DNA of 64,000 nt from positions 8,391,594 to 8,455,593 of the forward strand of contig CM075184.1 of NCBI GenBank assembly GCA_037577475.1, read 5' to 3'. Position 1 is the first letter of the stretch. Each line of letters opens with the position of its first letter. The stretch comes from Chaunax sp. Z400. Lineage: Eukaryota > Chordata > Actinopteri > Lophiiformes > Chaunacidae. This document shows, one piece after another, positions 37,955 to 50,334 of this stretch. The notes under the pieces were generated by a model. It was not told where the DNA came from, did no database searches, and saw only the letters and a list, made by a program, of their open reading frames with translations. Both the position numbers and the translations under genes were made by a program.

Positions 37955-39120
37955 TTTTAAACTAATTTGATTTGGTTCCTATTTATCTGGAGTCAGGTTT
38001 GGATGTGTGCATGTTTCTAACTGAAAGTTGAAAAAGAAACATATCAGTTTTCCCACGTTGATACTTTCAGGAATGGTGACACTAATCATTCCTGACATTT
38101 ATGTGATGCTGTTTCCTAATACTTGTCAGTGGGCTTCTATGTTGATACTGTGATAAACTAATACTGGCACAGTTCTCTAGTTAAGATATTAATACTTGCT
38201 CATAAAACTTTACTTTTTCTCTTGGGTTTAGTTTTAATCCACGACCATAGTTTAACCAACATGTGTCCTTACAGGTGTAAGATATGCGTGTGCTCGTGTG
38301 TGTGTGTTAAGACCGATTTGTCTCAATACATGTCTCATTTGTTTGAACGAAGAGACGTACGCATTGATTTCTTCATCCATCATGGCTCAAGCAGCCCCGA
38401 TGTCTCACTCTCCATCTCTCTTGCCGTTCCTCTCCCCCTCTTTTCAGCCTCTCTCCCGCCCCCCCCCCCTCCCTATCGAATAAACGCAGGCATTTTAGCG
38501 ACACATGCCCTGATGCTGCGATATTGTTTCTGACTCTCTCTGCTGTGTATCGATCACCAGTTTGCCTGTTTATCTACACCTTTTGGACACTTATAGATGA
38601 ATACATGCACGCACACACAATCTCTACCTCAAGGAACATAAAGGCACATACGTGCATGGCCTTTCATTTGGATAAGAGTGAAAGGGGAGGTGTGTGTGTG
38701 TGTGTGTGTGTCGTCTACACACTGATGTCTGACTGCTGGTTTCTTCTTATCCTATTATTACCCTCCATTCTACGAGGAAGCACCAGTTTGTTGTTGTTTG
38801 TTTTTGTGCATACTTAAACTTCTTGGGCAACGACTTCATCACTAATTATAGCGTATAGACACAGAGACAGCGGCCCCTGTATTAACTACTCTGGATCTCA
38901 ACACTGTTCTGATTCTCAGATGCGTTTCTGCATAGTCTTGAACCAAATAACTTTAGTGTTTGTTTAGGGGGGGATGTACTTCATGGGGTTCGTATTGAAC
39001 TTTGGGACTTCTGGAACTGCAGGAACCCATTCACTTGTGTGACAGCTAGCATCTCGTGAAAAGGCTGAAGCTGACTGTGACTTGGCTACAGAACCTACAT
39101 GGTTACTTGGCTACAGACCT

Positions 39121-39220
39121 GTGCCTTGAAATAACTTTTGTTGTGAATTGGCGCTATATAAATGAATTAAATAAATTGAATTGAACTGAATTGAACCGAA
39201 TTGAATTGAATTAATTGTAG
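39121..39220 (+). mobile_element. Retrotransposon 3' tail with (AATTG)n
   Basis: TTGTGAATTGGCGCTATATA is followed by about ten AATTG/AACTG-type units. This resembles the tail of a common fish non-LTR element (gatttggcgctatataaataaaattg type, from memory). No reverse transcriptase sequence is present. Confidence 0.6.
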
Positions 39221-39225
39221 AACAT

Positions 39226-39275
39226 ATACCTCCACCAAGACCCAACAGTCCCCTTTAATTCCATCAGTCCTTATT
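39226..39275 (-). mobile_element. Fragment of repeat family R in reverse orientation
   Basis: Read on the minus strand it gives GGGTCTTGGTGGAGGTATAT, matching the end block of the two family R copies at 30.6-31.3 kb. It is about 50 bases long and abuts the (AATTG)n tail, suggesting nested insertion. Confidence 0.55.
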
Positions 39276-39304
39276 CTTATCCAAATTCTCGCTCGTAGCT
39301 CTGT

Positions 39305-39425
39305 AATAGCGTTAATTTCATTGACGAAAACTATGACAACCTTTTTTTCCATGCAGAAGACGAGACGACACCAAGGTCATTACACACTAACTAAGACTAC
39401 ATTAACATCCAATAACGTTAAAAAA
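39305..39425. mobile_element. Probable dispersed repeat fragment
   Basis: Contains GTTAATTTCATTGACGAAAA and downstream ACGAGACGACACCAAGG. This resembles a fish repeat built on gacgaaaactatgacgaaa units (from memory). Boundaries are approximate. Confidence 0.45.
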
Positions 39426-39554
39426 AAAGATGAGAATAAAGTGTAGTGTAGTGAATCGCGTGGATGGAACCGCTCTACCTCTGAGCCACAGCCCCCCCAC
39501 AGCCTTCCTTGGCTGTAAAAATCAAAAGCCTAGTAAAGATGATGAAAAGTTAAA

Positions 39555-39968
39555 GCCCCTTTTCCACTGCGTAGTGCCAGCTCTACTCGACTCGACTTGG
39601 TTTTCTGTTGCCGATGGTATCTCCTCAGGGTAGATTGGGGCCACGTAGTCTTTAACGCAACACACACCTCTCCTCCACCTCTTGTGATCCTATCATCAGC
39701 TGTTTAAGACAGGAACGTCTGTGCCTCCTCAGTATTGCGGCTGCAATAAATAAAAGCTACGGTCTCTAAAGTAGCTTCGCTGTAGAGTGTGGCGGCCATT
39801 GATTATGTTGTGCAGGATACTCCTTGTGCCGGCCATTGACCAATCAGTGGTCTGTAACGTTTCACGTGACCTTTTAGTACCTGCTCGGCTCGCTAGGAAC
39901 CGCAGCACAGAAGATACTAAAAAAGTAGCACCAGGTACTTTTTACCTAGTGGAAACGCAAAAAAGGCC
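39555..39968. mobile_element. MITE-like element, about 414 bp
   Basis: The left end starts CCCCTTTTCCACTGCG and the reverse complement of the right end contains GGCCTTTTTTGCGTTTCCAC, giving imperfect inverted termini with a TTTCCACT core. The interior has CTACTCGACTCGACTTGG on the left and GACCAATCAGTGGTCTG toward the right, a layout I recall from an abundant fish MITE. No transposase. Confidence 0.6.
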
Positions 39969-39983
39969 AGTTGAATGTATGTA

Positions 39984-40026
39984 TTTATATACAGTATATA
40001 TATATATATATATATATACAGTATAT
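39984..40026. repeat. (TA)n microsatellite bordered by ACAGTATA
   Basis: A TA run flanked on both sides by ATACAGTATA. Confidence 0.85.
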
Positions 40027-41324
40027 ACAACATAAATGTAGAAGAATAACAAGTATAAAGAAAAGTATGAATTGAGATGAAATAGAAATTATGAAATACA
40101 ACACAAGTATGCCAAGTGTAGTATGTACTTTATGCTCCACCACAGCGTCTCACCCTATAGTATGTTGTTTGTTGATAGTCTATTGTGTTATTTTGTATGA
40201 ATTCGATCTTTTCGTTTCTTGTACTATCTGCCTGACAGACGCTGAAATCTTTACCTCTGTTTAGATTGAAGAACAGCCCTTTTATTGCTGTTTTGAGTGA
40301 AATCTCTCTTTGTGCCATAAAGCAATCTGGCACACAATGTAAAACACATTATAAATGCCAGTGAAAGCTGCCATTCTTCCTGGTTGTTTGTTTGTGGTAA
40401 TTACGCTAATGTCTACAAATGAAGGTGGTAATGATTTATTGATGTTCTAATGCTACATGCAGAACATTTAACAACCAGAGGTTTGCTGAAGTTATTACAA
40501 TATAGAACCACCACTCCTTCCAAAGAACCTTTGATGATCCCTCTATTTACTGGGTGGAGAAGTACTTAATACATGGTTGATTCCGAGCACCAATCGAGTC
40601 CTGGCTCGGCCGTCCGCTCTGTCCAGAAGGCAGCTCTGCAGGACGTTAGTCGGCTCAGCATTCTGGGATTGCTGCCCAGGGGTCCTGGATGACCTCAAGA
40701 GTTAAAAGCAAACAGTGGGAGAGATAGACGAAGGCACGGAGGAAGCATGGAAACTGACAGAGAGACAGAGAAAGGAGGGATGGAGGTATGAGGATGAAGG
40801 CAGGGAGGAGGAAGGAGATGGGAGAGAGAGATGGAGGGTGAGATTTTTGCTAGAGAGCAACATAGAGATAGAGAAACTGGAGAGAAGGAGGAAAAGAAAC
40901 AATAGTAAAGAGAAAGACCCAAGAAGGATAAGACTATCAAAATATAAGCCCTGTCTCACAGAAATTTTATTTATATGCAACTAATTTGTGACATAAAATA
41001 CTTTAAAAGGGAAACCAACCAATTACTTTTTAACACAATGGCTAAATTGATTTATATGACAAGTTGCAAAAAAACATAGATACAAAACATATCAGCAAAT
41101 GATATGATATGAAATGATATTAGAATGTATTTCATTTGTTTTCTGGAAAATTTAGCCGAAAGTGTTTCTTTTATTTCATTAAATGTATATAACCTTAACT
41201 TTGCAGGAGACAAATTTGCACAAAAAAAAAATAATGGATGAAATGAAATGGCATAAGGGAAGGAAAGAAAAAGTTTTATAGAAAACATATAGACAGAGAG
41301 AGAGGATAAAAATGATAGGAAGTA

Positions 41325-41530
41325 CTACATTGCCAAAATTCTATGGACAGCGCCACTTACTTTTAGTACGGAGACATTTTAATGCTACATTGGTACAAGG
41401 TTGTTCCTTTCCTTTTTAAACATGACAATAATGCCCCAGAGCACAAAACCATGTCAGTACAGAAATGATGTGTGGAGGAACAGAACAGAGGCCCGACATC
41501 AAGCTCATCCCTTTATGGATAAATGACCTT
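41325..41530 (+). mobile_element. Tc1-like transposon relic
   Basis: TTTTAATGCTACATTGGTAC, then AACATGACAATAATGCCCCA and GAGCACAAAACC, follow the order of a widespread fish Tc1-like element (catgacaatgccccagtgcacaaagc type, from memory). No open frame is left and the termini were not located. Confidence 0.5.
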
Positions 41531-41929
41531 ACTGTACTGTATGCTATTTGGACTGTGTTTGTCCGACCTCCTCTGAAGGCAACAGTGTTCATAGCTGCAG
41601 TCGAAGGTGAAAGGCATGAATAATCATTTAAACATAAAGATAGCAGCATCTTGCACCTGGTTGTACACATTTGAACTTACAGGAGTAGAAGCCTAAAAAG
41701 ATTGAAGAAGGTCATACGGCTCACCTCCACAAACCTGAGCTGTGGCTGCTGTTTTGTCAGATTGTCTGAAAGTTACAGACGTTGTTCAGATGTCTGAAAT
41801 GTGCACAGTGAGAGGGTTTCAGATGCTGTTTGACCATCTGATGAGCTCCCCTTTTGAAATATACTGACCCCTTCATTATTGTTTTATTCTTATCTTACTA
41901 TTGCTTCTCTGCTTTAAATAATGGAAGTG

Positions 41930-42535
41930 GGCAGCGATCATTTAACGCTCCACGCTGAAGTGCGGTGGCGATCAAGCGGTTAAGTATTGGCCTGGTGTTT
42001 TGGGTTGAAAGATAAGCTTAAATGTTCTTCAATGACCATTTTTCATTTGTCTGTCAAGTTGCGCGACGATGAGTGGCTCACAAGGTTTTTACACAGCTAA
42101 AGTAACTGAATCTCTATCTGTATTTCCTTTTCTCCCATCAAATCATGCCGCTTACGTATGTTGAGAGAGCCCCATTGACATATCCACGAATGGGGCAATG
42201 AAAACTGAGTTCAGTCAGAAAGAGCTACCAGATGTCTGGATTGCCTTCATGCAGATCATCCTCCATCAGCAAACCACATATTAAGATGTCAATGCCCTTT
42301 GCAACAGTTTCCCTATATGTGAGAGTGGGTTTTCAGCTCTCGCTATGAAGTTAAACTACAGGAACAGACGATGTGCAGACACTGACCCTAGTTTTCACCA
42401 ATACAACCCCACATTGCAGCATTATGTGAAGCCCAACTTACACATTGCAGCAAAATTCTCTGCTGCCAGCTCCGTTTCTAACTGCGATGTGTGTGTTTAC
42501 AATGGGCGAAGTAATAATATGAAAAATGTTTGAAA
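41930..42535 (+). pseudogene. Broken hAT-family transposase (C-terminal half)
   Basis: Three separated blocks match the C-terminal half of hAT transposases of the ZBED5-like type: LHAEVRW (from 41948), HLSVKLRDDEWLTRF (from 42044), and ELPDVW followed by CESGFSALAMKLNYRNR (about 42222-42371), the last being the hAT dimerisation signature. The first two are in one frame and the last in another, so there is at least one frameshift. In-frame stops follow RWRSSG (41969-41980) and precede the signature (about 42276). The N-terminal half and zinc finger are missing or unrecognisable. It is a dead relic within a znf536 intron. Confidence 0.75.
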
Positions 42536-43028
42536 TTCCAATAAAAAGCAGGACTTATTGGTTATTATGTCTCATATTTAAATGTCATTTATATAAGATA
42601 CAGGATGTACGTGTTTACTTTTTGTTTATGCAGCAGAATACACAAATAAAAAAGTGTCTCAAGGGGTAAACTGTTAAACTCCTGAGAGCCACTGAGTTAA
42701 TCAAACGAAATATCTTCATAGCGTAGCTTTACTGCCGTTAACGTCTTCCAGTATGAAGAACCTGACAAAGCTATGCTTTCAATTTAGCTTCCCCAAGACT
42801 CCAAATCCCTGCAACCAAGGTCCAAAATCTTCAGGACAGCCTAACACTGCATTCACGTTCACCAACAACAAATGGGTGCAACACATACTTCTGTAAACTG
42901 CTAAGAGATGCAAAACCATGAGTTTGTCCTTTTTCAGACTGACCCACGAAGAAACGTGTCAGAAATTTAAAAAGGATGAGAAGTAAGACGTTTTACAGGA
43001 CATACTTACAAGAAAGAGAGAGAAAGAG

Positions 43029-43029
43029 T

Positions 43030-43065
<36 letters not shown>

Positions 43066-43095
43066 TAGTGGCAGAGAGAGAGAGAGAGGGAGAGA
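43029..43095. repeat. (GT)n then (GA)n compound microsatellite
   Basis: A GT run (43029-43054) passes directly into GA-rich repeats. Confidence 0.88.
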
Positions 43096-43590
43096 AGGAC
43101 TTCATGAGCAACTTGTCAGATCCGTCATTTCTCTCAATGGCTGCCCCACCTGTTTTCCCACACTCGTCTTCTCCTTGGCCTGATAATGACACTTAAGAAG
43201 GTAATGGTGTAAATGAAAGCTGCTCCCCTCCCCTGTCTATCTGCATGTCTCTCTACCCCTCTCTCTCTCTCTCTGGGGAACAAAGAGGCCTTATTATGCC
43301 TCTCTGTCAGCGTCGTTCGGTGTCTCACCACTGTACAATCACTGTTTTCAGCAGCACTATCAGCATGGGGTAAATGGAGAGAGAGAGTGGGCGAGACAGG
43401 TAGAGAGAGAATGGGAGCGTCTGTCTCCAGTGGCAGTATTCAACACTAGTTATCTAGAAGTGCTTTTTTAGTTTGAAGCGCACTCCTCGTTTGTTGAAAA
43501 TGTCTTTGTGTGGAGCTTTTTTTTCCTTAAAGCTTGAACAGGCAGTGTAATTTATTTGAGGCGCATGTTCACATGACACACATAGGAACG

Positions 43591-43591
43591 C

Positions 43592-43625
<34 letters not shown>
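43591..43625. repeat. (CA)n microsatellite
   Basis: About 17 CA units, with one CG near the start. Confidence 0.9.
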
Positions 43626-43627
<2 letters not shown>

Positions 43628-43634
43628 CTTAAGT

Positions 43635-43840
43635 CGAGAGATATCTTCTTATTGGGGAATCTTTCAATAAATCAATGTGACTTTAAACACATTTCCCAGG
43701 CGACACGGCTGACCTGATAAGAAGTGAACTAATCTCTTTTGAGGCTGCCGGGAGAGCTTTGAACCAAATCTACTGTGCATCTATCACCAAGGTTATTTGT
43801 CAATGGCTGCTAATCCCAGGTAAATTTCCCTGGTTTTATA
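43635..43840. promoter_or_regulatory. Candidate conserved non-coding block
   Basis: Unique sequence dense in developmental TF-like cores: AATAAATCAATG near 43667 (HOX/PBX/MEIS-like), CTGATAAG near 43714 (GATA-like), GTCAATGGCTGCTAATCCC near 43799 (TAATCC, OTX/PITX-like). Sits between a microsatellite and TE debris. Conservation untested. Confidence 0.38.
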
Positions 43841-44639
43841 TCAGGGGTTCTCATGCCTGAAGTTTCTCGGCCTTGGGAAAATAAGAGAGCAGGCTTACAG
43901 AAAGTAGAGGAACAAAAGAAATGTTATGGATTTCAGCAGCAACACAATGGAGCAGGGAGGGAAAGGGAGCAGAGAGGCACACAGAGAGAATGTGCATAAT
44001 TATTTCATGCACGTCAACATCAGAAGTGGGCTGTAGCGCATATATCTGTGTAAAGAAAGCGGTTGTTGTGATGCTGAAACAAGCAAGCGAATGTAATATT
44101 GATCCTTTTTTAAAGAATACTCCTTATACCGATGATGATTTACTGTTTCTGAGATAATATGATGGTCCCATCCAGAAAGGTAACAGTAATTCCTTGGACA
44201 ATATATTTTTTAAGAGACCACACAGTTAACTAGACAGCATTCAGAGGACACTAACCTCTGCCAAAGCAGCTCAGTCTCCCCGTGAAATTTTCCCCTGTGA
44301 AGCTCACATCTTAAAGCAGTTTGTAATCGCCCCTCAATCTCCCTTCCTTTTCTACACAACAAACACACTGTAATGGAGTTTAACTCCACAGGAGCCTGGT
44401 GCCCTCTCCTGGTAGGAGAACTGCAGGTGTATTCATCTCCCTGAGGAACACCTTGAGCAGACAGCAAATCACGAACAGTGCATTGCAACCATACTGATGT
44501 AGTGAATTACTCCTATTGACAGGGTAATCGGAATTAGGACAAGTTTTCGTCATTCGTGGGTGCATTGAATGGAATATCATTTTTTTTCCTTTTTGTTAAT
44601 AATAGGCCTAAAAAAAGCCTATCTTTTTTTCCTGTTAAG

Positions 44640-44716
44640 TCAAAAGTCTTAATATTCAAGACGGAAGCCTCCCGCGGTCTGGATTTGGCCCACAGGCCAC
44701 CGTTTGGTGACCCCTG
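44640..44716 (-). mobile_element. hAT (Charlie-like) transposon terminus
   Basis: Read on the minus strand from 44716, the sequence starts CAGGGGTCACCAAACGGTGG and continues CCTGTGGGCCAAATCC, the classic form of a hAT-Charlie inverted terminus. The outer boundary is 44716/44717. The matching far end was not found, so it may be a solo end or belong with the transposase relic 2.1 kb upstream. Confidence 0.65.
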
Positions 44717-45912
44717 ATGTAGCAGAAACATGAACATTCAAGATAAATAAATAAAAAAATAAAATAAAAAAAGATGCATGGTAATATGAAACAACAAAAA
44801 AAACACAATGTGCAGTGTAGTCATTGTAGAACTAAATCTAAAGATTAGCTCACCAGCATTCTGGTGCAAGAGTACAACATATTTGGTCCTTTGGTTTAGG
44901 CACAAGAAGATAATGTGGTTAAGTTTAGGAAAAGATTAACATCTGTTGCTTTCACACGAGACGCAAGCCCGACCCCTTGACCCATTTGGCCTTTTTCTTT
45001 TCATAAAATAGCTTGCCATGTGCAGTTACTCTGATCGTCTCAAGCTCAAGTGGATGTGTTTCCTTTAACTTACATTAAAGTTTGGTATGTCCTATCCAGG
45101 CACCCATAGGCGCCTGAGCGATGTGCCAAAATGTATCTGTAAAAGTATCTGACGCTGCAGGGATGAGTTCCAATGTCCACAGCTGCTACTGCTCTTGAAT
45201 TTCAGTTTGTTGATTTTCAGTGTCTATTTATTAAATCTAAAAAATGTTCATGAAAATCATCCTATATTATTTCAAGAAACACACACTGATCTTTAATTCA
45301 CTTAGAAAATAATACATTAAAATTAGTTATATTACAAGATCAGATCTTTTTGCAGTGTAAAGTTAGATAATTCTATCCAGTATGGTTCATTGAAATTATA
45401 CCAAATTTCCACAACATTAGGATTCCCTGCTCCGGGAACGTTTGGGGGCCCAGTACACACTGATGGAGCACCAAAGCTGTCTAAATCAGGTGTACAACAC
45501 ACTAAAATGTATTCCAAAACGATAGAGAAAACCATTAAAGGCTTAAATAAACACCGTACTTTTTGTGTCATTTGTCATGTCTGCACCCACTCAGGTCAGA
45601 GCAGAGATCCAAGAGCTAAGTTTTGATTACTGTATAATTTATGACCACTCAATTAGCCAAGAGCATACAAACTGATGATTGTGACCAATGCCTCATCCAC
45701 AATGTGAAAAAAAAGAAGGTCCGCCTTCACCTATCACACAAAGCATTGTCCTACCACACACTGTTTGGTAATAAATAACTGATTGCACACATCGTTAAAA
45801 GTGGGAAGTTTCTCCTTTTGCCATTTCTTTTACTGTGGAAAGAAACCTTTTTTTTTTTTATTTCTCCTCATTTTTATTTTCATCCCTCTTCTTTTTTTGG
45901 GGGGTTTCCTTG

Positions 45913-45932
45913 AAGTCCCCCCCCCCCCCCCA
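45913..45932. repeat. Poly-C run
   Basis: About 14 C bases following TT- and G-rich homopolymers. Confidence 0.75.
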
Positions 45933-46738
45933 TATGCACAGAAGATTATGGAAAGTCTTTTGCCATATCTGTCATCTGTCACACTCTCTGATGAAAGGTT
46001 TTGATCTCTTGCTGCTCTGTTTATGGCCGTTGTCAAGCTGAAAGAGTCGTAGCCGTGAGTGCTTACACCAGCGCGTAAATAGTTTGACGTGTGGCTCTGT
46101 AACAAAGTTATAGGAGTAAATAAGGAACCAAACAACCGTGCAGAATTGCAATTAAGTTGTACGTCTGCGTTATGAAATGTTTGGAGCAGTGTGATTTCTG
46201 CTCGCTCTTTTACATTTCCGAGGCTTGATATCAAAAGAGTGCATTTCTTTGTTCCAGAAAGATTCATTGCCTGTAGGAGATCAAAGGGTGAGCACAGTAT
46301 ATTATGGATCATACTCAGCTACACACACACACACACATGCTGGCACACCGCAGAGATACATGGAATATAATGTGATTGCTGCTCAATTCTTCCTCTGTGA
46401 GGTCATGGCGGTAAGGTCCAAGTGAGATGGAGGGTTAGAGGACTTTCACAGCTGAATGGAAGAGTTGTAAAACTGTAACGTTAAAATCCATGCAGCCTTT
46501 GCAGTCACTGTGTCTGTGTTTATAATGGTTGCAGTGTCATATGCACTTTTAGGCTTAAGGTTCATAATTTTATTTGCATTTTCCTACAACTTTTGCTCAT
46601 CTTTGAACATCTTTAGATCAGATCCACTAGGGTTTGAATTAAGGTTGTGTGGGTTTGGATGTTTGTCTGCATGGCATACGTTTGTGATGACTCTCGAAGG
46701 ATGTTGATTGTGAAGGATTTATGACTGATTATTTAAGT

Positions 46739-46756
46739 TTTTTTTTTTTTTTTTTT
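46739..46756. repeat. Poly-T run
   Basis: About 17-18 consecutive T bases. Confidence 0.85.
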
Positions 46757-47931
46757 AACAAGGAGAGATGATTCCCTTTTTTCCAAAGCAACGTTTCAAC
46801 TATTATCCACGACATCATGTAAAAGAGATTTTTAATCCCTTGATTCTGGAAGTTTTGAAGTATTGACCTAAACCTTTAAATTGAGAAATTTGTTCTCAGC
46901 ATATTTTAAAAAGCTAAAATGACATTGTAGAAATCACACATCGATTATTTAAATAACTGAGCTAAGTTATATACCAAGGATACAAAAAAGGAGCTACAGA
47001 AAGTCCTCGGAGCAATTAATTGCCTGGGACATGTTCTATTAAATTCATTTTGTCACTTTAAATTTATAATACAAGTTTTTTTTTCCATTGCATAAAACTG
47101 ATATGGAGTACTGAGTCTAGAAGGATTATATTATTTTAATTTCAAATAAATGTTAGTGACTGATGATAATTTTGGTTTCAGAAGCATTTCCAAAACATCG
47201 AGAGCTTCAGATCTGAACCAGTGGTGTCAATATTCAGGAACTCGTATCAGCTGAAGTTCATGGTTAGTTGTTCGGCTCAGATAGAGATCAGTGTTAAAGT
47301 TCAGGGCCAATGGAAGGCAGAGGAGGTCTGAGAGGAAATGACAGGGAGTGACAGACACAGAGGGAGAGACATGAAGAGAGAGAGAAGGGAGAGACGATGT
47401 GGAAGAGGATGGGTGTGTGTTTATGTGTGTGTGTGTGTGTGGAGGGGGGGGTGTCTTGGAAAGGTTTAGTATATCATAATTATCCCGTTAAGTAACGGCG
47501 GAGCAGCCTCCCCGAGGGAATTTGTCTTAAATGAAAGATTTGCAAGGAGAATGGGTCAGAGAAAAAAACGGCTTCCAGTCGGCAGGAAATCCTGTTTACA
47601 TTTACATAATCATATCAACACTCATTCCTTCTTCTTTGTCTTTTTCTTTTGGGGCCTTCTCAAAAAAACAAAAAAAACATGGGAAAGAGAAAAATGAGAG
47701 AGGGTTTAGGACTGCTGTTTGTCAAAGTTTGCTGTTGTTGCTTCTTTATTGCTTCTTTCATGCTCTTATTTTCTTAAAAGTGCATCCAGTATTGGCATGA
47801 ATGCCTGTTTTTGTAATCTCTTGCCAACCTCTTCTCAACATCTCTGTCTTTGCACCTTGTAATGTCCTCTCTCAGTGGACTTTATTAGACCTTTTGGACC
47901 CCTTCCCTCCTTTGGCATTTTGAAAAACAAA

Positions 47932-47958
47932 AAGAGAGAGAGAGAGAGAGAGAGAGAG
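47932..47958. repeat. (GA)n microsatellite
   Basis: About 12 GA units. Confidence 0.88.
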
Positions 47959-49680
47959 CTTAAGGATGTATGGCATGCCCGGCTGTGTGAGTCTTAATTG
48001 AGATCTGCTAAGAGCAGGCAGCAGATGTTTGTAGCAGCAACTGTTGAATCATCAGAGACCAGTGAAAGCCTATGAAGGCAACTTAAAAAGAAACCAGGTG
48101 CTCCACATTTTTTTTTTTATCTCTCACGTTCTATCTTTACATTGTGAAAAACATGAAGTAATGATGTGAAGTGTATCTATGGGGAGTATGTAGGAGTAAT
48201 AAAAAAAAGAAAAAGAGAAACACAGATATGTGGGTTATTAACAATGCTAAACTGTCACAGTGTGTGTTTGCATATTCATGTATGTGACAAAAAAGAGAAA
48301 GAAATAAGTAAAATCTGACTTGAAGCTCAAATAAAAGATGCAGCAAAGGCTGATTCATGACAATATTTTATAGATTTAGTTGATGAATGTTATAAATACT
48401 GAAGGTCATCAAACTGCAGGGAAGATTGATTAAATGTGTTTTATAGGACTGCTTTTAAAAAATGTAATCCATTTGCATTTAATGACAGATTTTGACTTTT
48501 TTGCAGGAATATGTATTAATATAATTTGATATATTGCATTGTACAGTATGTATTGGTGTTGCTGATATGTATGATATGTAAGTGTTTGAAGTATTATATT
48601 TAGTTGTCACTTAAAGTAACACTTAATGCTCCTGTGAAATTGACAGACTCAGATTTATGACAGAAGAATAACCATGTAAGACTGTGATGTCTTTTGCAGT
48701 TCCAGAAACAAAACACAACACACTGTTGCCTAAACACTGATGTTAATTTTCACTACGGCCCGGATAAAAGACTCAAGTCTTCAGTCAGGAAACCAGATTT
48801 ATTTATTCACACTGAACATCCACCATGTCTCAACCAACCAACCCTACATGGATGCCATGTATAGGCTGTATGCAAGGAAATCACAGAATTGTCTTTATTT
48901 CCCTGGGTCCATTTAAAGTTATCATCCTCAAAGAGTACATACCAGCTGACTGAGGATGAAGAATCAGAGTTGCCAGATCTCAGCAGATAAAACAAGTAGC
49001 CAGGTCTATGAAAACCACTTGATCCATTTATATGTGAATTTATTTACCATTTCATAAGCAACCATTAACACTGTAATGTAGAATTTTACATTTGATATCA
49101 TTCTCCAGATGCAGGTCAGGGTATATTGCTCAAATCAAAAATGAAACAAAGTGTACGAACTGGTCGTGTAGATCAACATATCCTCCCATCCTCCCCATGC
49201 ATGAATTACAAGCACATGTTGTATATTGTTGTTTTTTTTCTCCCTGTGGCTGCCAATGGATTTAACATGTTGTTGGGACCCAGGGCAAAATATTAGCACC
49301 CCACTGACCATCATTCGTCCAGTTAAAATGGCACAAAGAGACCAAAAACTAGCCAATAACCCTCTGCTTGAATAACACCTGGTTCCAGATGTTTTCATGT
49401 GTCACATAGTTTTCGGATGTATTTGAACAAAACTTGGTTTGGTAATAAACCCACAGTGAGCACAAAATTTAAATCTCTAAACCAGATTGTAATAGATATC
49501 ACAGGTATGCAGAGCTGGTGAATAATTGTTGATCTCATCTAGCGGCTCATACGTGTGGTCAATCTTGTGCACCTTCCTCAGAGAGGTGCTCACTTCTGCT
49601 TTAGTTCAGCTCAGAGGCTACAGTGATGGTTTTAGATGAAAAGGGGTGTAAATAACACCTTTAACAATTTAAAATTCAGA

Positions 49681-49728
49681 CAAAGATGATGACTGACTTT
49701 TTATTTTTGGGTCAACTTTTCTTTTAAG
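49681..49728 (-). mobile_element. Terminus of MITE family M (reverse orientation)
   Basis: Read on the minus strand it gives AGTTGACCCAAAAATAAAAA followed by a TCATCATC block, matching the left end of the element at 37,234 (AGTTCACCCAAAAATGAAAA then TCATCATC). The other end of this copy was not identified. Confidence 0.55.
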
Positions 49729-50280
49729 ACCTGATAATTTGGCTTCATTACATTATGAGGTTAAGATTTATCTCCACTCATATTCTCTATTTTCCCTGTG
49801 TCTTTCTTTATGATTCAGTATTTTAGACTTTATCAAGGCAACACATTTACTGTTGCCCTATATATGCATGTTGCCCTATATAATATTGCCCTATTTGCTG
49901 CTGTGCCTCTGATTCATGTTCTCCTCTGTCTGTGATCCAGTGTAGGTGCATTACGTCCTCCATACTGTGTCATCACGATCATTGTCTCTGTTATCTTCTT
50001 CTTCATTCATGGTCAAATGGATGGTCAACAGACTCCTCCCTCCTTCCCGTTTCCCATCTGGCCTCATGCCACACCATATTAGTAACCAGATATGTCACCA
50101 CCACTGTGCTGGTGCCGATAACACTTTTCACTTTGGGGAGGGATGTGGTTTGAAGATTAGCGCCTAAAACTAATACAGGCTAGCAGGAAGGTCATCTGCT
50201 CTCACGTGTTTGGTACTTTCTTGGTGCTGCTCTTCAAATGGGAGCAACGGACAAGAGGTTTGGAATAAAGGAAGCTATTT

Positions 50281-50334
50281 ATGTGTGTGTGTGTGTGTGT
50301 GTGTTTGTGTCTCTCTCTGTGTGTGTGTGTGGGT
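50281..50334. repeat. (GT)n-rich tract
   Basis: GT runs interrupted by TTTGTGTCTCTCTCT. Confidence 0.85.

Noticed and set aside
43838..43870. CAGGGGTTCTCA resembling a hAT terminus
   Set aside because: Only the first twelve or so bases fit and no inverted partner was seen, so a chance match is likely.
45830..46312. 160-codon minus-strand open frame
   Set aside because: Its C-terminal part is a poly-Gly/Lys artefact of C, T and A homopolymers, and the rest has no recognisable domain.
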